Source of the DNA: Streptomyces corallincola
GTDB lineage: Bacteria > Actinomycetota > Actinomycetes > Streptomycetales > Streptomycetaceae
Reading direction: 5' to 3'
Length of the DNA: 64,000 bases
Assembly: GCF_019104725.1 (NCBI RefSeq)
Contig: NZ_JAHRXF010000034.1
Coordinates: 1 to 64,000, forward strand
Shown here: positions 43,361 through 52,204 of the stretch, piece after piece
Numbering within the stretch: the first letter of the stretch is position 1
Layout of the letters: the number at the start of each line of letters is the position of its first letter
Notes under the pieces: model-generated
What the model saw: the letters and a program-made list of their open reading frames with translations, nothing else
What the model was told of the DNA's origin: nothing
Database searches by the model: none
Program-made: the position numbers and the translations under genes

Positions 43361-44245
43361 TCAGCCCTGGGCCCGGGCGTCCTTCATCATCTGCGCCAGG
43401 TCGTACGTGTCCTTGGCCGGGGGGACGTCGATGGTGACAGGCTCGTTGTACTCCAGGAACGTCACCTTGGTGTCCAGCGGGCCCTTGTCGGTGTCGCCGC
43501 GCATGCGGAACTGCTTGGTGCGGTCGCCGTCGCCGACCCAGATGTCCATGTCGAGCTTGGTCAGGCCCATCGCCTTGAGGGCGTCGAGGCTCTTCTTGCG
43601 CTCCCCGCCGACGTCCTGCTTCTTGTCGATGGTCTTCGCCAGTTCGTCCACGGTGGCGGTGCCCGCGTAGTGGACGGTCTTCTCGCCGTCCACGGTCTCG
43701 GTGCCGACCCGCTTCACGTCCCGGGCACCGGCCAGGAACGTGGACTGCGCGGCCGGGTTGCTGTTGACCTGGGAGGCGGTGCCGCCGCCCATCTGGTCCA
43801 GGCTCTTCTCCGCGTCGCTGCCGGAGAGGTCGAACTTGAGCTAGTGCTTGCCGCCCATCTCCTTGGCCATCGCGGCGTTGCCGCCCATGTACATGACCTT
43901 CTTGACGAGCCGGATCTCGACGCTGCCGTCGGCGCCCTCGTCCAGCGCCGAGGTCTTCATGGACATCGCCAGGTCGGGCTTCATCCGCATCCGCGCGTCG
44001 GCCTCGATACGGCCCGCCTGCGGGACCTTGCCGGTCATCCGGTAGTGCAGCGAGGTGATCTGCTCGGCGTTCGCCGCCGCCTTGGCGACCGCGGCGGCCG
44101 GGGTCATCCGGAGCCCGGTGACCGGCTTGCCCTGCGCGCCGTCCTTGCTCTGCGCGCCGTCGCCCTTCGCGCAGCCCACGGCACCGGCGGCGAGCAGCAG
44201 CGCGGCCATGCCGACGGCGGGTATGCGGACGTGGGACTTGTTCAT
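43361..44245 (-). pseudogene. lipoprotein gene interrupted by an in-frame TAG
   Basis: A single reading frame of 295 codons from ATG at 44245 (MNKSHVRIPAVGMAALLLAA, lipobox AVGC) to 43361, broken only by TAG at 43841-43843 (codon 135). Around it the frame reads EMGGKH-stop-LKFDLSGSD. The paralogous gene just upstream has GGRHWVRYSY at the same place, so the stop replaces a Trp codon: TGG to TAG, one base. The downstream half remains open and keeps its similarity (TVHYAGTATVDELA against TTHYAGTVRVSDLA). Either a young pseudogene, a sequencing error or a readthrough site. The first half alone would give a truncated lipoprotein of 134 residues. Confidence 0.8.
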
Positions 44246-44345
44246 GATTCCCCCCAAGAGAACATGATGTATATGCCAAGTAATGGCAAGCGGACGATCT
44301 TAACTCGGGCCGGAACGTGCGTGCACACGGATTCCCGGCGGTCGT

Positions 44346-45290
44346 TCAGGAAGTGCCGGACACTCCGCCGCCCGTCTTCATCAGGTCGGTGAAGTCGGTG
44401 GTGTCGGCGGGCGGGGGCGCTTCGGTGGTGGTGCGCACGCCGTAGTCGGTGTAGACGGCGGTGGTGGTGAAGGTGCCGGTGGCGGGGCCCTCGGTGACGT
44501 CGGCCCGCTCGGTCTTCTTGACCAGCAGATTCCGCCCGTCCACCCAGAGGTCGATGCGCTCGGTGCCGATGCCGGAGCGCCGGAGCTGCTGCTTCAGCTC
44601 GGCGAGCTGGGCGGCGGTCAGGCCCCGGCCCGTGCGGGCGGCGAGGTCGGAGACGCGGACGGTGCCCGCGTAGTGCGTGGTGCGCGTCCCGGCCACCCGC
44701 TCGGTGCCCATCTCACGGACGTCACCGGAGGCGAGCAGCAGCTTCACGGACTGGTTGGGCGAGGAGTCCCGCATCTGGTCCGAGACGTACGCCCCCGAAC
44801 CCCCGGCCGCGGCAAGGGCCTTGTAGGAATACCGGACCCAGTGCCTGCCCCCGGCCCTCCGGGCGAAGTCGTCGCTCATGCGCACGTAGTAGGCGTCCGG
44901 CAGATAGCGGGCCCGCATGGTCGCCGTACCGGCCGCGCGCAGGGTGTCCGCGAGACGGCCGCCGGTGTAGGTGAGCGTCAGGTCGCCGCGGATGCCGTGG
45001 TCCCAGGCGAGGGTGCCCTCGGCGGTCATCGACATGAGGTCGCCCATCGAGGTGGTCGAGCGCACGCGGGCGGACTCGGCGCGGTCGGTGGAGTGCGCGG
45101 CCGTGCGCAGCGCGGCGAGCGGGTCGAAGCGCCCGGCGCCCCCGCCGCCCGCCGTGCCGTCCGCCTTTCCGTCCGCCTTTCCGTCCGGCGCCGGTGCGGT
45201 GGACGCGCCGCAGCCCGCCAGGGTCAGGAGGGCGGCCAGCGCGGCGGCGAGCACCGCCCCGCGTGTCGTCGTACGCCTCGTGGCGCGCAT
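44346..45290 (-). CDS. lipoprotein, LolA/LppX-like fold suspected, unknown function
   Basis: 314 residues: signal peptide with lipobox LTLAGC (Cys27), a low-complexity linker with GKADGKADG repeats, then a beta-rich domain (SARVRSTTSMGDLMSMTAEG, TTHYAGTVRV, IDLWVDGRNLLVKK) of the kind seen in LppX/LprG-like or LolA-like carriers; that fold assignment is inference. Paralogous to the interrupted gene at 43361-44245, 100 bp downstream. Streptomyces commonly has lipoprotein genes at this spot between rplA and rplJ. Confidence 0.82.
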   Translation of the reverse strand: MRATRRTTTRGAVLAAALAALLTLAGCGASTAPAPDGKADGKADGTAGGGGAGRFDPLAALRTAAHSTDRAESARVRSTTSMGDLMSMTAEGTLAWDHGIRGDLTLTYTGGRLADTLRAAGTATMRARYLPDAYYVRMSDDFARRAGGRHWVRYSYKALAAAGGSGAYVSDQMRDSSPNQSVKLLLASGDVREMGTERVAGTRTTHYAGTVRVSDLAARTGRGLTAAQLAELKQQLRRSGIGTERIDLWVDGRNLLVKKTERADVTEGPATGTFTTTAVYTDYGVRTTTEAPPPADTTDFTDLMKTGGGVSGTS

Positions 45291-45375
45291 CGTGTCCCCC
45301 CGCTGTGCCGTTGCTGTGGGGGAACCGTAGCGCGGACCACTGACAACGGGAGGGGAAAAGCGGGACGGCGAAACG

Positions 45376-45415
45376 GAGCGGACCCCGCGCCCTCGGAGGG
45401 GTGCGGGGTCCGCTC
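45376..45415 (-). terminator. terminator after rplA
   Basis: Perfect 13-bp stem (45376-45388 with 45403-45415), 14-nt loop, 48 bp after the rplA stop; ends the rplK-rplA unit. Confidence 0.75.
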
Positions 45416-45463
45416 GGTGCTGCTGCGCGCGCCAGGACGCGGCTACCGGAGTGAGCGCGGGGC

Positions 45464-46189
45464 TCAGACGGCGGCCGGGTCCTCCTCGACGAGGAGGTTG
45501 CGGGTGCGGTTGGGGTCAACGGGAATGCCGGGGCCCATCGTGGTGGTGATGGCGGCCTTCTTGATGTAGCGACCCTTGGCGGCGGACGGCTTCAGACGGA
45601 GGATCTCCTCCAGCGCGGCGCCGTAGTTCTCCACCAGCTTGGTGTCGTCGAAGGACGACTTGCCGATGATGAAGTGCAGGTTCGAGTGCTTGTCCACGCG
45701 GAACTCGATCTTGCCGCCCTTGATCTCGGTCACGGCCTTGGCGGTGTCCGGGGTCACGGTGCCGGTCTTCGGGTTCGGCATCAGACCACGCGGGCCGAGG
45801 ACGCGGCCGAGGCGGCCGACCTTGCCCATGAGGTCCGGGGTGGCGACGACGGCGTCGAAGTCCAGACGGCCCTTCGCCACCTCGTCGATCAGCTCGTCGG
45901 CGCCGACGATGTCGGCGCCCGCGGCACGCGCGGCCTCGGCACGGTCACCGGTCGCGAAGACCAGGACCCGGGCGGTCTTGCCGGTGCCGTGCGGAAGGTT
46001 CACGGTGCCACGGACCATCTGGTCGGCCTTGCGCGGGTCAACGCCCAGGCGGAAGGCGACCTCGACGGTGCCGTCGAACTTGGTGGTGGTGGTCTCCTTG
46101 GCGAGACGGACGGCCTCGAGCGGGGCGTAGAGCTTGTCCCGGTCGATCTTGGCGTCCGCAGCGCGGAGAGCCTTGCTGCGCTTGCTCAC
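45464..46189 (-). CDS. rplA: 50S ribosomal protein L1 (uL1)
   Basis: L1-stalk protein and, in many bacteria, repressor of rplK-rplA. 241 residues from GTG at 46189 ((M)SKRSKALRAADAKIDRDKLY) with GGAG upstream. Signature GLMPNPKTGTVTPD near residue 135. Confidence 0.97.
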   Translation of the reverse strand: MSKRSKALRAADAKIDRDKLYAPLEAVRLAKETTTTKFDGTVEVAFRLGVDPRKADQMVRGTVNLPHGTGKTARVLVFATGDRAEAARAAGADIVGADELIDEVAKGRLDFDAVVATPDLMGKVGRLGRVLGPRGLMPNPKTGTVTPDTAKAVTEIKGGKIEFRVDKHSNLHFIIGKSSFDDTKLVENYGAALEEILRLKPSAAKGRYIKKAAITTTMGPGIPVDPNRTRNLLVEEDPAAV

Positions 46190-46283
46190 AACTGCTCCTG
46201 TGTGGTCTGGAAGGAGGCGTGGTACGGGCCGAGCAGGCCCTGCCACGTGCGACCTCGAAGGCCGCGTGAAGGCGAGGGGAAGG

Positions 46284-46718
46284 TCAGCCCTCGACCGTGA
46301 TGCCCATCGACCGCGCGGTGCCGGCGATGATCTTCGCGGCGGCGTCGAGGTCGTTGGCGTTCAGGTCGGGGAGCTTCGTCTGGGCGATCTCGCGGACCTG
46401 CGCGTCGGTGATCTTCGCGACCTTGGTCTTGTGGGGCTCGCCGGAGCCCTTCTCGACACCAGCGGCCTTGAGGATCATCTTCGCGGCCGGCGGCGTCTTG
46501 GTGACGAAGGTGAAGGAACGGTCCTCGTAGACCGTGATCTCCACCGGGATCACCCAGCCACGCTGCGACTCGGTCGCGGCGTTGTAGGCCTTGCAGAACT
46601 CCATGATGTTGACGCCGTGCTGGCCCAGCGCGGGGCCGACCGGCGGAGCCGGGTTCGCCGCACCGGCGTTGATCTGGAGCTTGATGAGCCCCGTGACCTT
46701 CTTCTTCTTGGGAGGCAT
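46284..46718 (-). CDS. rplK: 50S ribosomal protein L11 (uL11)
   Basis: GTPase-centre protein and thiostrepton target. 144 residues from ATG at 46718 ([20 protein letters not shown]); the proline pair in [14 protein letters not shown] is intact. The frame is open far upstream into the nusG region but is not coding there. Confidence 0.97.
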
Positions 46719-46823
46719 AGCTCTCCGGGTCCTTTCGATTCGGGTCCTGCCCGCTTCCGGGACCACCCGGACGCGGGCATACCGCACAACGATAACGGGT
46801 ATAGATGCGCGGCCAAAAACCGA

Positions 46824-46861
46824 GCAGGTCAGCCCGGCTGCGAACAGCCGACCTGACCTGC
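46824..46861 (-). terminator. terminator or attenuator after nusG
   Basis: Stem 46824-46840 with 46845-46861 (9 bp, an internal loop, then 5-6 bp and a cgaa tetraloop), followed on the minus strand by TCGGTTTTTGG. Classic intrinsic terminator shape, 28 bp after the nusG stop; rplK probably has its own promoter in 46719-46820. Confidence 0.75.
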
Positions 46862-46888
46862 TGCGGAGGCGATGGGGTCCGTCGGAAC

Positions 46889-47794
46889 CTAGTTCTTCTG
46901 GATCTGGTCGAAGCTCAGCTCGACCGGCGTCTCGCGGCCGAAGATCTCCACCAGGCCCTTGACCTTCTTGGAGTCGGCGTTGATCTCGTTGATGGTCGCC
47001 TGGAGGGTGGCGAACGGGCCATCGGTGACGGTGACCGAGTCGCCGACCTCGAAGTCCAGCACCTGGACCTCGACCTTGCGCTGCGGAGCGGGCTTGCCCT
47101 CGGCCTCGGCGGCCTCGCGGGCGGCCTTCTCCTCGGCCTCCGGGGCGAGCATCTTGACGATCTCGTCCAGGGTCAGCGGGTACGGGTCGTAGGCGTTGCC
47201 GACGAAGCCGGTGACACCGGGGGTGTTGCGGACGACGCCCCAGGACTCGTTGGTGAGGTCCATGCGGACGAGGACGTAACCCGGCAGCTTGTTCTGCTTG
47301 ATCGTCTTGCGGTCGCCGTTCTTGATCTGGACGACCTCTTCCTGCGGCACCTCGGCCTGGAAGATGTAGTCCTCGACGTTCAGCGAGACGGCGCGCTGCT
47401 CCAGGTTGGTCTTCACGCGGTTCTCGTAACCGGCGTAGGTGTGGATGACGTACCACTCGCCGGGCAGGGTGCGCAGTTCCTCGCGCAGGGCGGTGACGGG
47501 ATCGACCGGCTCGGCGGGCTCCGCCTCGGCCTCCTCGACGGCGTCCTCGGCCTCGTCGGACTCGCTGTCGTCGTCGGACGCGGTGTCCTCGACGGATTCG
47601 TCGGACTCGCCGTCCGTGGACTCGCTGTCCTCGACGTGCAGCGCGGTCTCCTCGACCGGCTCACCCAGTTCGGCTTCCGCAGCCTCGAACTCGTCCGTCT
47701 CGTCCGCGCCTTCGACGATGTCGAGCTCGTCGTCCACCGTCTCGGCGGCACTCTCCCGAGGCTCAGTGGCGTCGTTCAGGTTCGGGTCAGACAC
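46889..47794 (-). CDS. nusG: transcription termination/antitermination protein NusG
   Basis: Couples RNA polymerase with Rho and ribosomes. 301 residues: a very acidic extension (1 to about 125, Glu/Asp/Ala/Ser) characteristic of Streptomyces, then the NGN domain (EWYVIHTYAGYENRVKTNLE) and a C-terminal KOW (FEVGDSVTVTDGPFATLQAT). Follows secE by 80 bp. Confidence 0.97.
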   Translation of the reverse strand: MSDPNLNDATEPRESAAETVDDELDIVEGADETDEFEAAEAELGEPVEETALHVEDSESTDGESDESVEDTASDDDSESDEAEDAVEEAEAEPAEPVDPVTALREELRTLPGEWYVIHTYAGYENRVKTNLEQRAVSLNVEDYIFQAEVPQEEVVQIKNGDRKTIKQNKLPGYVLVRMDLTNESWGVVRNTPGVTGFVGNAYDPYPLTLDEIVKMLAPEAEEKAAREAAEAEGKPAPQRKVEVQVLDFEVGDSVTVTDGPFATLQATINEINADSKKVKGLVEIFGRETPVELSFDQIQKN

Positions 47795-47874
47795 GATGGC
47801 TGCTTCTTCCTGGATACATAGGGGTGGAACATGCGAAAAAAGGCGCCGGTACCACGGCGCCCTTCGCTCTGGAC

Positions 47875-48156
47875 TCAGCCGAAAACGTACTTGGCGGCGT
47901 GGTTGAGCCCGTAGTCAATCACGGTGACCAGGCCGATCATGATCGCTACGAAGACGATCACGACGGTGGTGTACGACGTCAGCTGATTGCGGCTCGGCCA
48001 GACGACCTTGCGGAGTTCCGCCACGACCTGGCGGTAGAAGGTGGCGAGGCGCTTCAGCGGGCCCTTCTTGGCACGCTTGCCGCCCTTGCGGGCCTTCTTC
48101 TCCGGTACCTCGTCCTGGGCATCAGGCGTGTCGATGGAGCCCACGGCGTCCGTCAT
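47875..48156 (-). CDS. secE: preprotein translocase subunit SecE
   Basis: Clamps SecY in the membrane. 93 residues: charged head with Lys-rich KKARKGGKRAKKG, amphipathic FYRQVVAELRKVVWPSR (the conserved SecE motif), and one transmembrane helix (TTVVIVFVAIMIGLVTVIDY). Short form with a single TM, normal for Gram-positives. tRNA-Trp is 107 bp upstream. Confidence 0.97.
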   Translation of the reverse strand: MTDAVGSIDTPDAQDEVPEKKARKGGKRAKKGPLKRLATFYRQVVAELRKVVWPSRNQLTSYTTVVIVFVAIMIGLVTVIDYGLNHAAKYVFG

Positions 48157-48263
48157 GCTTCCTCACCTGATTCCGGGTCGTGGCCGTGCCGCGCCCGGTT
48201 TCTGAGCCGCACGGCGGTGCATTGCTGTACGTACATGCGCACACATCCTGGCGGTGTGTGTAG

Positions 48264-48336
48264 CAGGGCCGGAGGGACTTGAACCCCCAACCGCCGGTTT
48301 TGGAGACCGGTGCTCTACCAATTGAGCTACGACCCT
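48264..48336 (-). tRNA. tRNA-Trp(CCA)
   Basis: 73 nt, cloverleaf complete: acceptor AGGGTCG/CGGCCCT (one G-U), anticodon loop CTCCAAA with anticodon CCA, T-arm GGGGG-TTCAAGT-CCCTC. No CCA is encoded. The trpT-secE-nusG-rplK order is common to actinobacteria. Confidence 0.97.
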
Positions 48337-48595
48337 TTGTGTGCCCCCAACGTACCGCATGCCGCCGGGTGCTTGGTGTGCACCGGGTTCCGCGGGCCGC
48401 CGGAGACCGACGAGGAGTGAGTGTACGTGCTCACCGGCCCGGCGTCGAACAGAAAGTGTCGGCCCTGAGCTGCGCGACCGAAGATCGTCCAGGCCGGAGC
48501 GGGGATTCGGACCCGTGTTCAGGGTCCGACCCGTTGGCCGTTCAGTCTGTGAAACCCGTGTGCCGGGCTCGTTTCCGGTCTGGAACGATGGGGTC

Positions 48596-49822
48596 ATGAG
48601 CGCTGCAACCCCTCCCACCGAGCGCCGGGTCTCCGCCCGAGTCGGCGCGATCTCCGAGTCCGCGACCCTCGCCGTGGACGCCAAGGCGAAGGCCCTCAAG
48701 GCCGCCGGGCGTCCGGTGATCGGCTTCGGCGCCGGTGAACCCGACTTCCCGACCCCGGACTACATCGTCGAGGCGGCCGTCGAGGGCTGTCGTAACCCGA
48801 AGTACCACCGCTACACCCCGGCCGGCGGGCTGCCGGAGCTGAAGGCCGCGATCGCCGCGAAGACGCTCCGCGACTCCGGCTACGAGGTGGACGCCTCCCA
48901 GATCCTGGTGACCAACGGCGGCAAGCAGGCCATCTACGAGGCGTTCGCCGCGATCCTCGACCCCGGTGACGAGGTCATCGTCCCGGCGCCGTACTGGACG
49001 ACGTACCCGGAGTCGATCCGGCTGGCCGGTGGTGTGCCGGTGGAGGTCGTCGCGGACGAGACCACCGGTTACCGGGTGGGTGTGGAGCAGCTGGAGGCCG
49101 CGCGCACCGAGCGGACCAAGGTCGTCCTCTTCGTCTCGCCGTCCAACCCGACGGGCGCCGTCTACCCCGAGGCCGAGGCGGAGGCCATCGGCCGCTGGGC
49201 CGTCGAGCACGGTCTGTGGGTGCTCACCGACGAGATCTACGAGCACCTGGTCTACGGCGACGCGCGGTTCACCTCGCTGCCCGCGCTGCTGCCCGAACTG
49301 CGCGACAAGTGCGTCGTGGTGAACGGCGTGGCGAAGACGTACGCCATGACCGGCTGGCGGGTGGGCTGGGTGATCGGCCCGAAGGACGTGGTCAAGGCCG
49401 CGACCAACCTCCAGTCGCACGCCACCTCCAACGTCTCCAACGTCGCCCAGGCCGCGGCGCTCGCCGCGGTCTCCGGCGACCTGAAGGCGGTCGCGGAGAT
49501 GCGCGAGGCGTTCGACCGGAGGCGGCGCACGATCGTGCGGATGCTGAACGAGATCGACGGGGTGCTCTGCCCGGAACCCGAGGGCGCGTTCTACGCCTAC
49601 CCGTCGGTGAAGGCGCTGCTCGGCAAGGAGATCCGGGGCAGGCGCCCGCAGGACACCGTCGAGCTGGCCGCGCTGATCCTGGAGGAGGCCGAGGTCGCGG
49701 TCGTCCCCGGTGAGGCGTTCGGCACGCCGGGCTATCTGCGGCTGTCGTACGCGCTCGGTGACGAGGACCTCGTCGAGGGCGTGAGCCGACTGCAGAAGCT
49801 GCTGGCCGAGGCGCGCGACTGA
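48596..49822 (+). CDS. pyridoxal-phosphate aminotransferase, aspartate type
   Basis: 408 residues, class I/II fold: GEPDFPTPDYI (substrate loop), SPSNPTGAVY, TDEIYEHLVY, and the PLP lysine Lys247 in NGVAKTYAMTGWRVGW. Closest to the bacterial aspC/class Ib aspartate (or prephenate) aminotransferases. ATG at 48596 gives the normal N-terminus; no Shine-Dalgarno sequence is apparent. Transcribed away from tRNA-Trp and followed by its own terminator. Confidence 0.93.
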   Translation: MSAATPPTERRVSARVGAISESATLAVDAKAKALKAAGRPVIGFGAGEPDFPTPDYIVEAAVEGCRNPKYHRYTPAGGLPELKAAIAAKTLRDSGYEVDASQILVTNGGKQAIYEAFAAILDPGDEVIVPAPYWTTYPESIRLAGGVPVEVVADETTGYRVGVEQLEAARTERTKVVLFVSPSNPTGAVYPEAEAEAIGRWAVEHGLWVLTDEIYEHLVYGDARFTSLPALLPELRDKCVVVNGVAKTYAMTGWRVGWVIGPKDVVKAATNLQSHATSNVSNVAQAAALAAVSGDLKAVAEMREAFDRRRRTIVRMLNEIDGVLCPEPEGAFYAYPSVKALLGKEIRGRRPQDTVELAALILEEAEVAVVPGEAFGTPGYLRLSYALGDEDLVEGVSRLQKLLAEARD

Positions 49823-49846
49823 CGTTCCGGTTTCCGGTCCCGTGCG

Positions 49847-49877
49847 CGGGCCGTCTCCCTGCCGGGGAGACGGCCCG
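49847..49877 (+). terminator. terminator after the aminotransferase
   Basis: Perfect 13-bp stem (49847-49859 with 49865-49877) with a 5-nt loop, 25 bp after the stop. Confidence 0.8.
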
Positions 49878-49951
49878 TTCGCCTGTGCGAGCAAGACCAC
49901 GTTCGGGGAAAGACCTTCCGGGACGGCGCGCCGTTGCGGCAGGATCCTGGG

Positions 49952-50992
49952 ATGGAGCGTGTACGTGATCTCTCTGGGCTGCCGAAGGCCCACCTGCATC
50001 TGCACTTCACCGGCTCGATGCGGCCGTGGACCGTCCTGGAGCTGGCCGACAAGCACGGCGTGCGGCTGCCCGACTCCCTGACCGAGGCCCTGACCAGCGG
50101 GGAACCGCCGAGACTGCGCGCGACGGACGAGCGCGGCTGGTTCCGCTTCCAGCGGCTGTACGACGCGGCGCGCTCCTGCCTGCGCGAGCCGGACGACATC
50201 CGGCGGCTGGTCCGCGAGGCTGCCGAGGAGGACGTGCGGGACGGCTCGGGCTGGCTGGAGATCCAGGTGGACCCGACCTCGTACGCGCCCCGGCTCGGCG
50301 GGCTGATCCCGGCGCTGGAGATCATCCTGGACGCGGTGGAGACGACCGCGAGGGAGACCGGGCTCGGGATGCGGGTGCTGGTCGCGGCGAACCGGATGAA
50401 GCACCCGCTGGACGCGCGCACGCTGGCCCGGCTCGCGGTGCGGTACGCGGACCGGGGCGTGGTCGGCTTCGGCCTCTCCAACGACGAACGCCGGGGCATG
50501 GCACGGGACTTCGACCGGGCGTTCGCCATCGCACGGGAGGGCGGGCTGCTCTCCGCGCCGCACGGCGGTGAGCTGACCGGCCCGGCGTCGGTGCGCGACT
50601 GCCTGGACGATCTGCACGCCTCCCGGATCGGGCACGGGGTGCGGGCCGCGGAGGACCCCCGGCTGCTGAAGCGGCTGGCGGACCGGCAGATCACGTGCGA
50701 GGTGTGCCCGGCGTCGAACGTGGCGCTGGGGGTGTACGAGAAGTTCGAGGACGTGCCGCTGCGCACGCTGTTCGAGGCGGGCGTGCCGATGGCACTGGGC
50801 GCGGACGACCCGCTGCTGTTCGGCTCCCGGCTGGCCGCGCAGTACGAGATCGCCCGTGCCCATCACGGTTTCTCGGACGCCGAACTGGCCGAGCTGGCCC
50901 GGCAGTCGGTACGGGGTTCGGCGGCGCCGGAGGAGACGAAGCAGCGGCTGCTGGCGGGTGTGGACGCGTGGCTGGCGGCACCGGCCGAGTGA
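49952..50992 (+). CDS. adenosine deaminase family protein
   Basis: 346 residues. Zinc-hydrolase barrel motifs of the adenosine/AMP deaminase family: AHLHLHFTGSM (His14, His16), APHGGELTGP, IGHGVRAAED and GADDPLLFGS (the late Asp pair). Converts adenosine or deoxyadenosine to inosine if a true deaminase; an aminodeoxyfutalosine deaminase role cannot be excluded from sequence alone. ATG at 49952 is favoured; an ATG six codons earlier is possible. A CAGGAT -10-like hexamer lies 6 bp upstream, so the message may be leaderless. Convergent with murB. Confidence 0.88.
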   Translation: MERVRDLSGLPKAHLHLHFTGSMRPWTVLELADKHGVRLPDSLTEALTSGEPPRLRATDERGWFRFQRLYDAARSCLREPDDIRRLVREAAEEDVRDGSGWLEIQVDPTSYAPRLGGLIPALEIILDAVETTARETGLGMRVLVAANRMKHPLDARTLARLAVRYADRGVVGFGLSNDERRGMARDFDRAFAIAREGGLLSAPHGGELTGPASVRDCLDDLHASRIGHGVRAAEDPRLLKRLADRQITCEVCPASNVALGVYEKFEDVPLRTLFEAGVPMALGADDPLLFGSRLAAQYEIARAHHGFSDAELAELARQSVRGSAAPEETKQRLLAGVDAWLAAPAE

Positions 50993-51010
50993 GCGGCTGC
51001 GGCTGGGCTA

Positions 51011-52066
51011 TTAGAGGCTGACGCCCACGGTCACCGGCTCGTTGACCAGGGTGACGCCGAACGCCTCGTGGACCCCGGCGACGACCTCGCGGGCGAGGGC
51101 GAGCAGGTCCTCGGTGGTGGCGTCGCCCCGGTTGGTGAGGGCGAGGGTGTGCTTGGTGGAGATGCGGGCAGGGCCGGTGCCGTAGCCCTTGGTGAAGCCG
51201 GACCTGTCGATCAGCCAGGCCGCCGAGGTCTTGGTGCGGCCCTCCCCCGCCGGGTAGGCGGGCGGTTCGGTGTCGGCGCCGAGGCGGTCGTGGACACGGT
51301 CGAGGAACTCGGCGAACCGCTCGTCGTCGAGGATCGGGTTGGTGAAGAAGGACCCGGCGGACCAGGTGTCGTGGTCGGCGGCGTCCAGGACCATGCCCTT
51401 CCCGGCACGCAGCCTCAGCACGGTCTCGCGGGCGTGGGCCAGCGGCACGCGGTCGCCCTGCTCGACGCCGAGGGCGCGGGCCGTCTCGGCGTAACGGACG
51501 GGCGCGGAGAGGCCGTCGGCGTCCTCCAGGCGGAAGCGGACGCGGAGGACGACGTACCGCTCGGGGTGTTCCTTGAGGCGGCTGTGCCGGTACGAGAAGG
51601 CGCACTCCTCGCCGGTGAGGGTGACGGTCTCGCCCGCGCGGCGGTCGTAGGCGATCACCTCGGTGATGGTGGAGGAGACCTCCTGGCCGTAGGCGCCGAC
51701 GTTCTGCACGGGGGTGGCACCGGCCGAGCCGGGGATACCGGCCAGGCACTCGATCCCGGCGAGTCCGGCCTCGACGGTGCGGGCGACGGCGTCGGACCAG
51801 ACCTCTCCGGCGGCCAGTTCCAGGGTGGTGCCGGTGAGTTCGAAGCCGGTGGTGGCGATGCGCAGGGCGGTGCCGTCGAAGCCCTTGTCGCCGATGACGA
51901 GGTTGGAGCCGCCGCCGACGATCAGCAGGGGCGTGCCGCTGTCGTCGGCCGCGCGCACGGTGTCGATCACCTCGGCGTCGGTCGTCGCGGTGACCAGCCG
52001 GGTGGCGGGGCCGCCCAGCCGGAAGGTGGTCAGCGGGGCGAGGGGGGCGTCGTGGAGTTCCTGCAC
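51011..52066 (-). CDS. murB: UDP-N-acetylmuramate dehydrogenase
   Basis: Reduces UDP-GlcNAc-enolpyruvate to UDP-MurNAc with NADPH and FAD. 351 residues from GTG at 52066 ((M)QELHDAPLAPLTTFRLGGPA); FAD-binding GGGSNLVIGD and GIPGSAGATPVQNVGAYG are intact, as is the late SAGSFFTNPI. Long form typical of actinobacteria. The start lacks a Shine-Dalgarno sequence but is preceded by TACGCT about 8 bp away, consistent with a leaderless message; TTG at 52096 is an alternative start. Confidence 0.94.
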   Translation of the reverse strand: MQELHDAPLAPLTTFRLGGPATRLVTATTDAEVIDTVRAADDSGTPLLIVGGGSNLVIGDKGFDGTALRIATTGFELTGTTLELAAGEVWSDAVARTVEAGLAGIECLAGIPGSAGATPVQNVGAYGQEVSSTITEVIAYDRRAGETVTLTGEECAFSYRHSRLKEHPERYVVLRVRFRLEDADGLSAPVRYAETARALGVEQGDRVPLAHARETVLRLRAGKGMVLDAADHDTWSAGSFFTNPILDDERFAEFLDRVHDRLGADTEPPAYPAGEGRTKTSAAWLIDRSGFTKGYGTGPARISTKHTLALTNRGDATTEDLLALAREVVAGVHEAFGVTLVNEPVTVGVSL

Positions 52067-52146
52067 GCGCCCAAGCGTACGAGACGGCACCGACAACGCC
52101 GGGCACGGGCGCGGCGGATCGTCCCGGGGCGGGGCCGCGCGTACGG

Positions 52147-52181
52147 GTACGGCCCCGCCCGGTGCCGGGGCGGGGCCGTAC
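52147..52181 (-). terminator. terminator after the MFS gene
   Basis: Perfect 14-bp stem (52147-52160 with 52168-52181), 7-nt loop, 23 bp after the MFS stop and before murB. Confidence 0.75.
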
Positions 52182-52204
52182 GCGCGAGGGCGGGTCGGGC
52201 GGGG

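Noticed and set aside
41792..44392. 866-codon plus-strand open frame across rplL-rplJ and the lipoprotein gene
   Set aside because: It is antisense to several well-supported genes, has Arg/Gly/Val-rich GC-driven composition and no recognisable domain.
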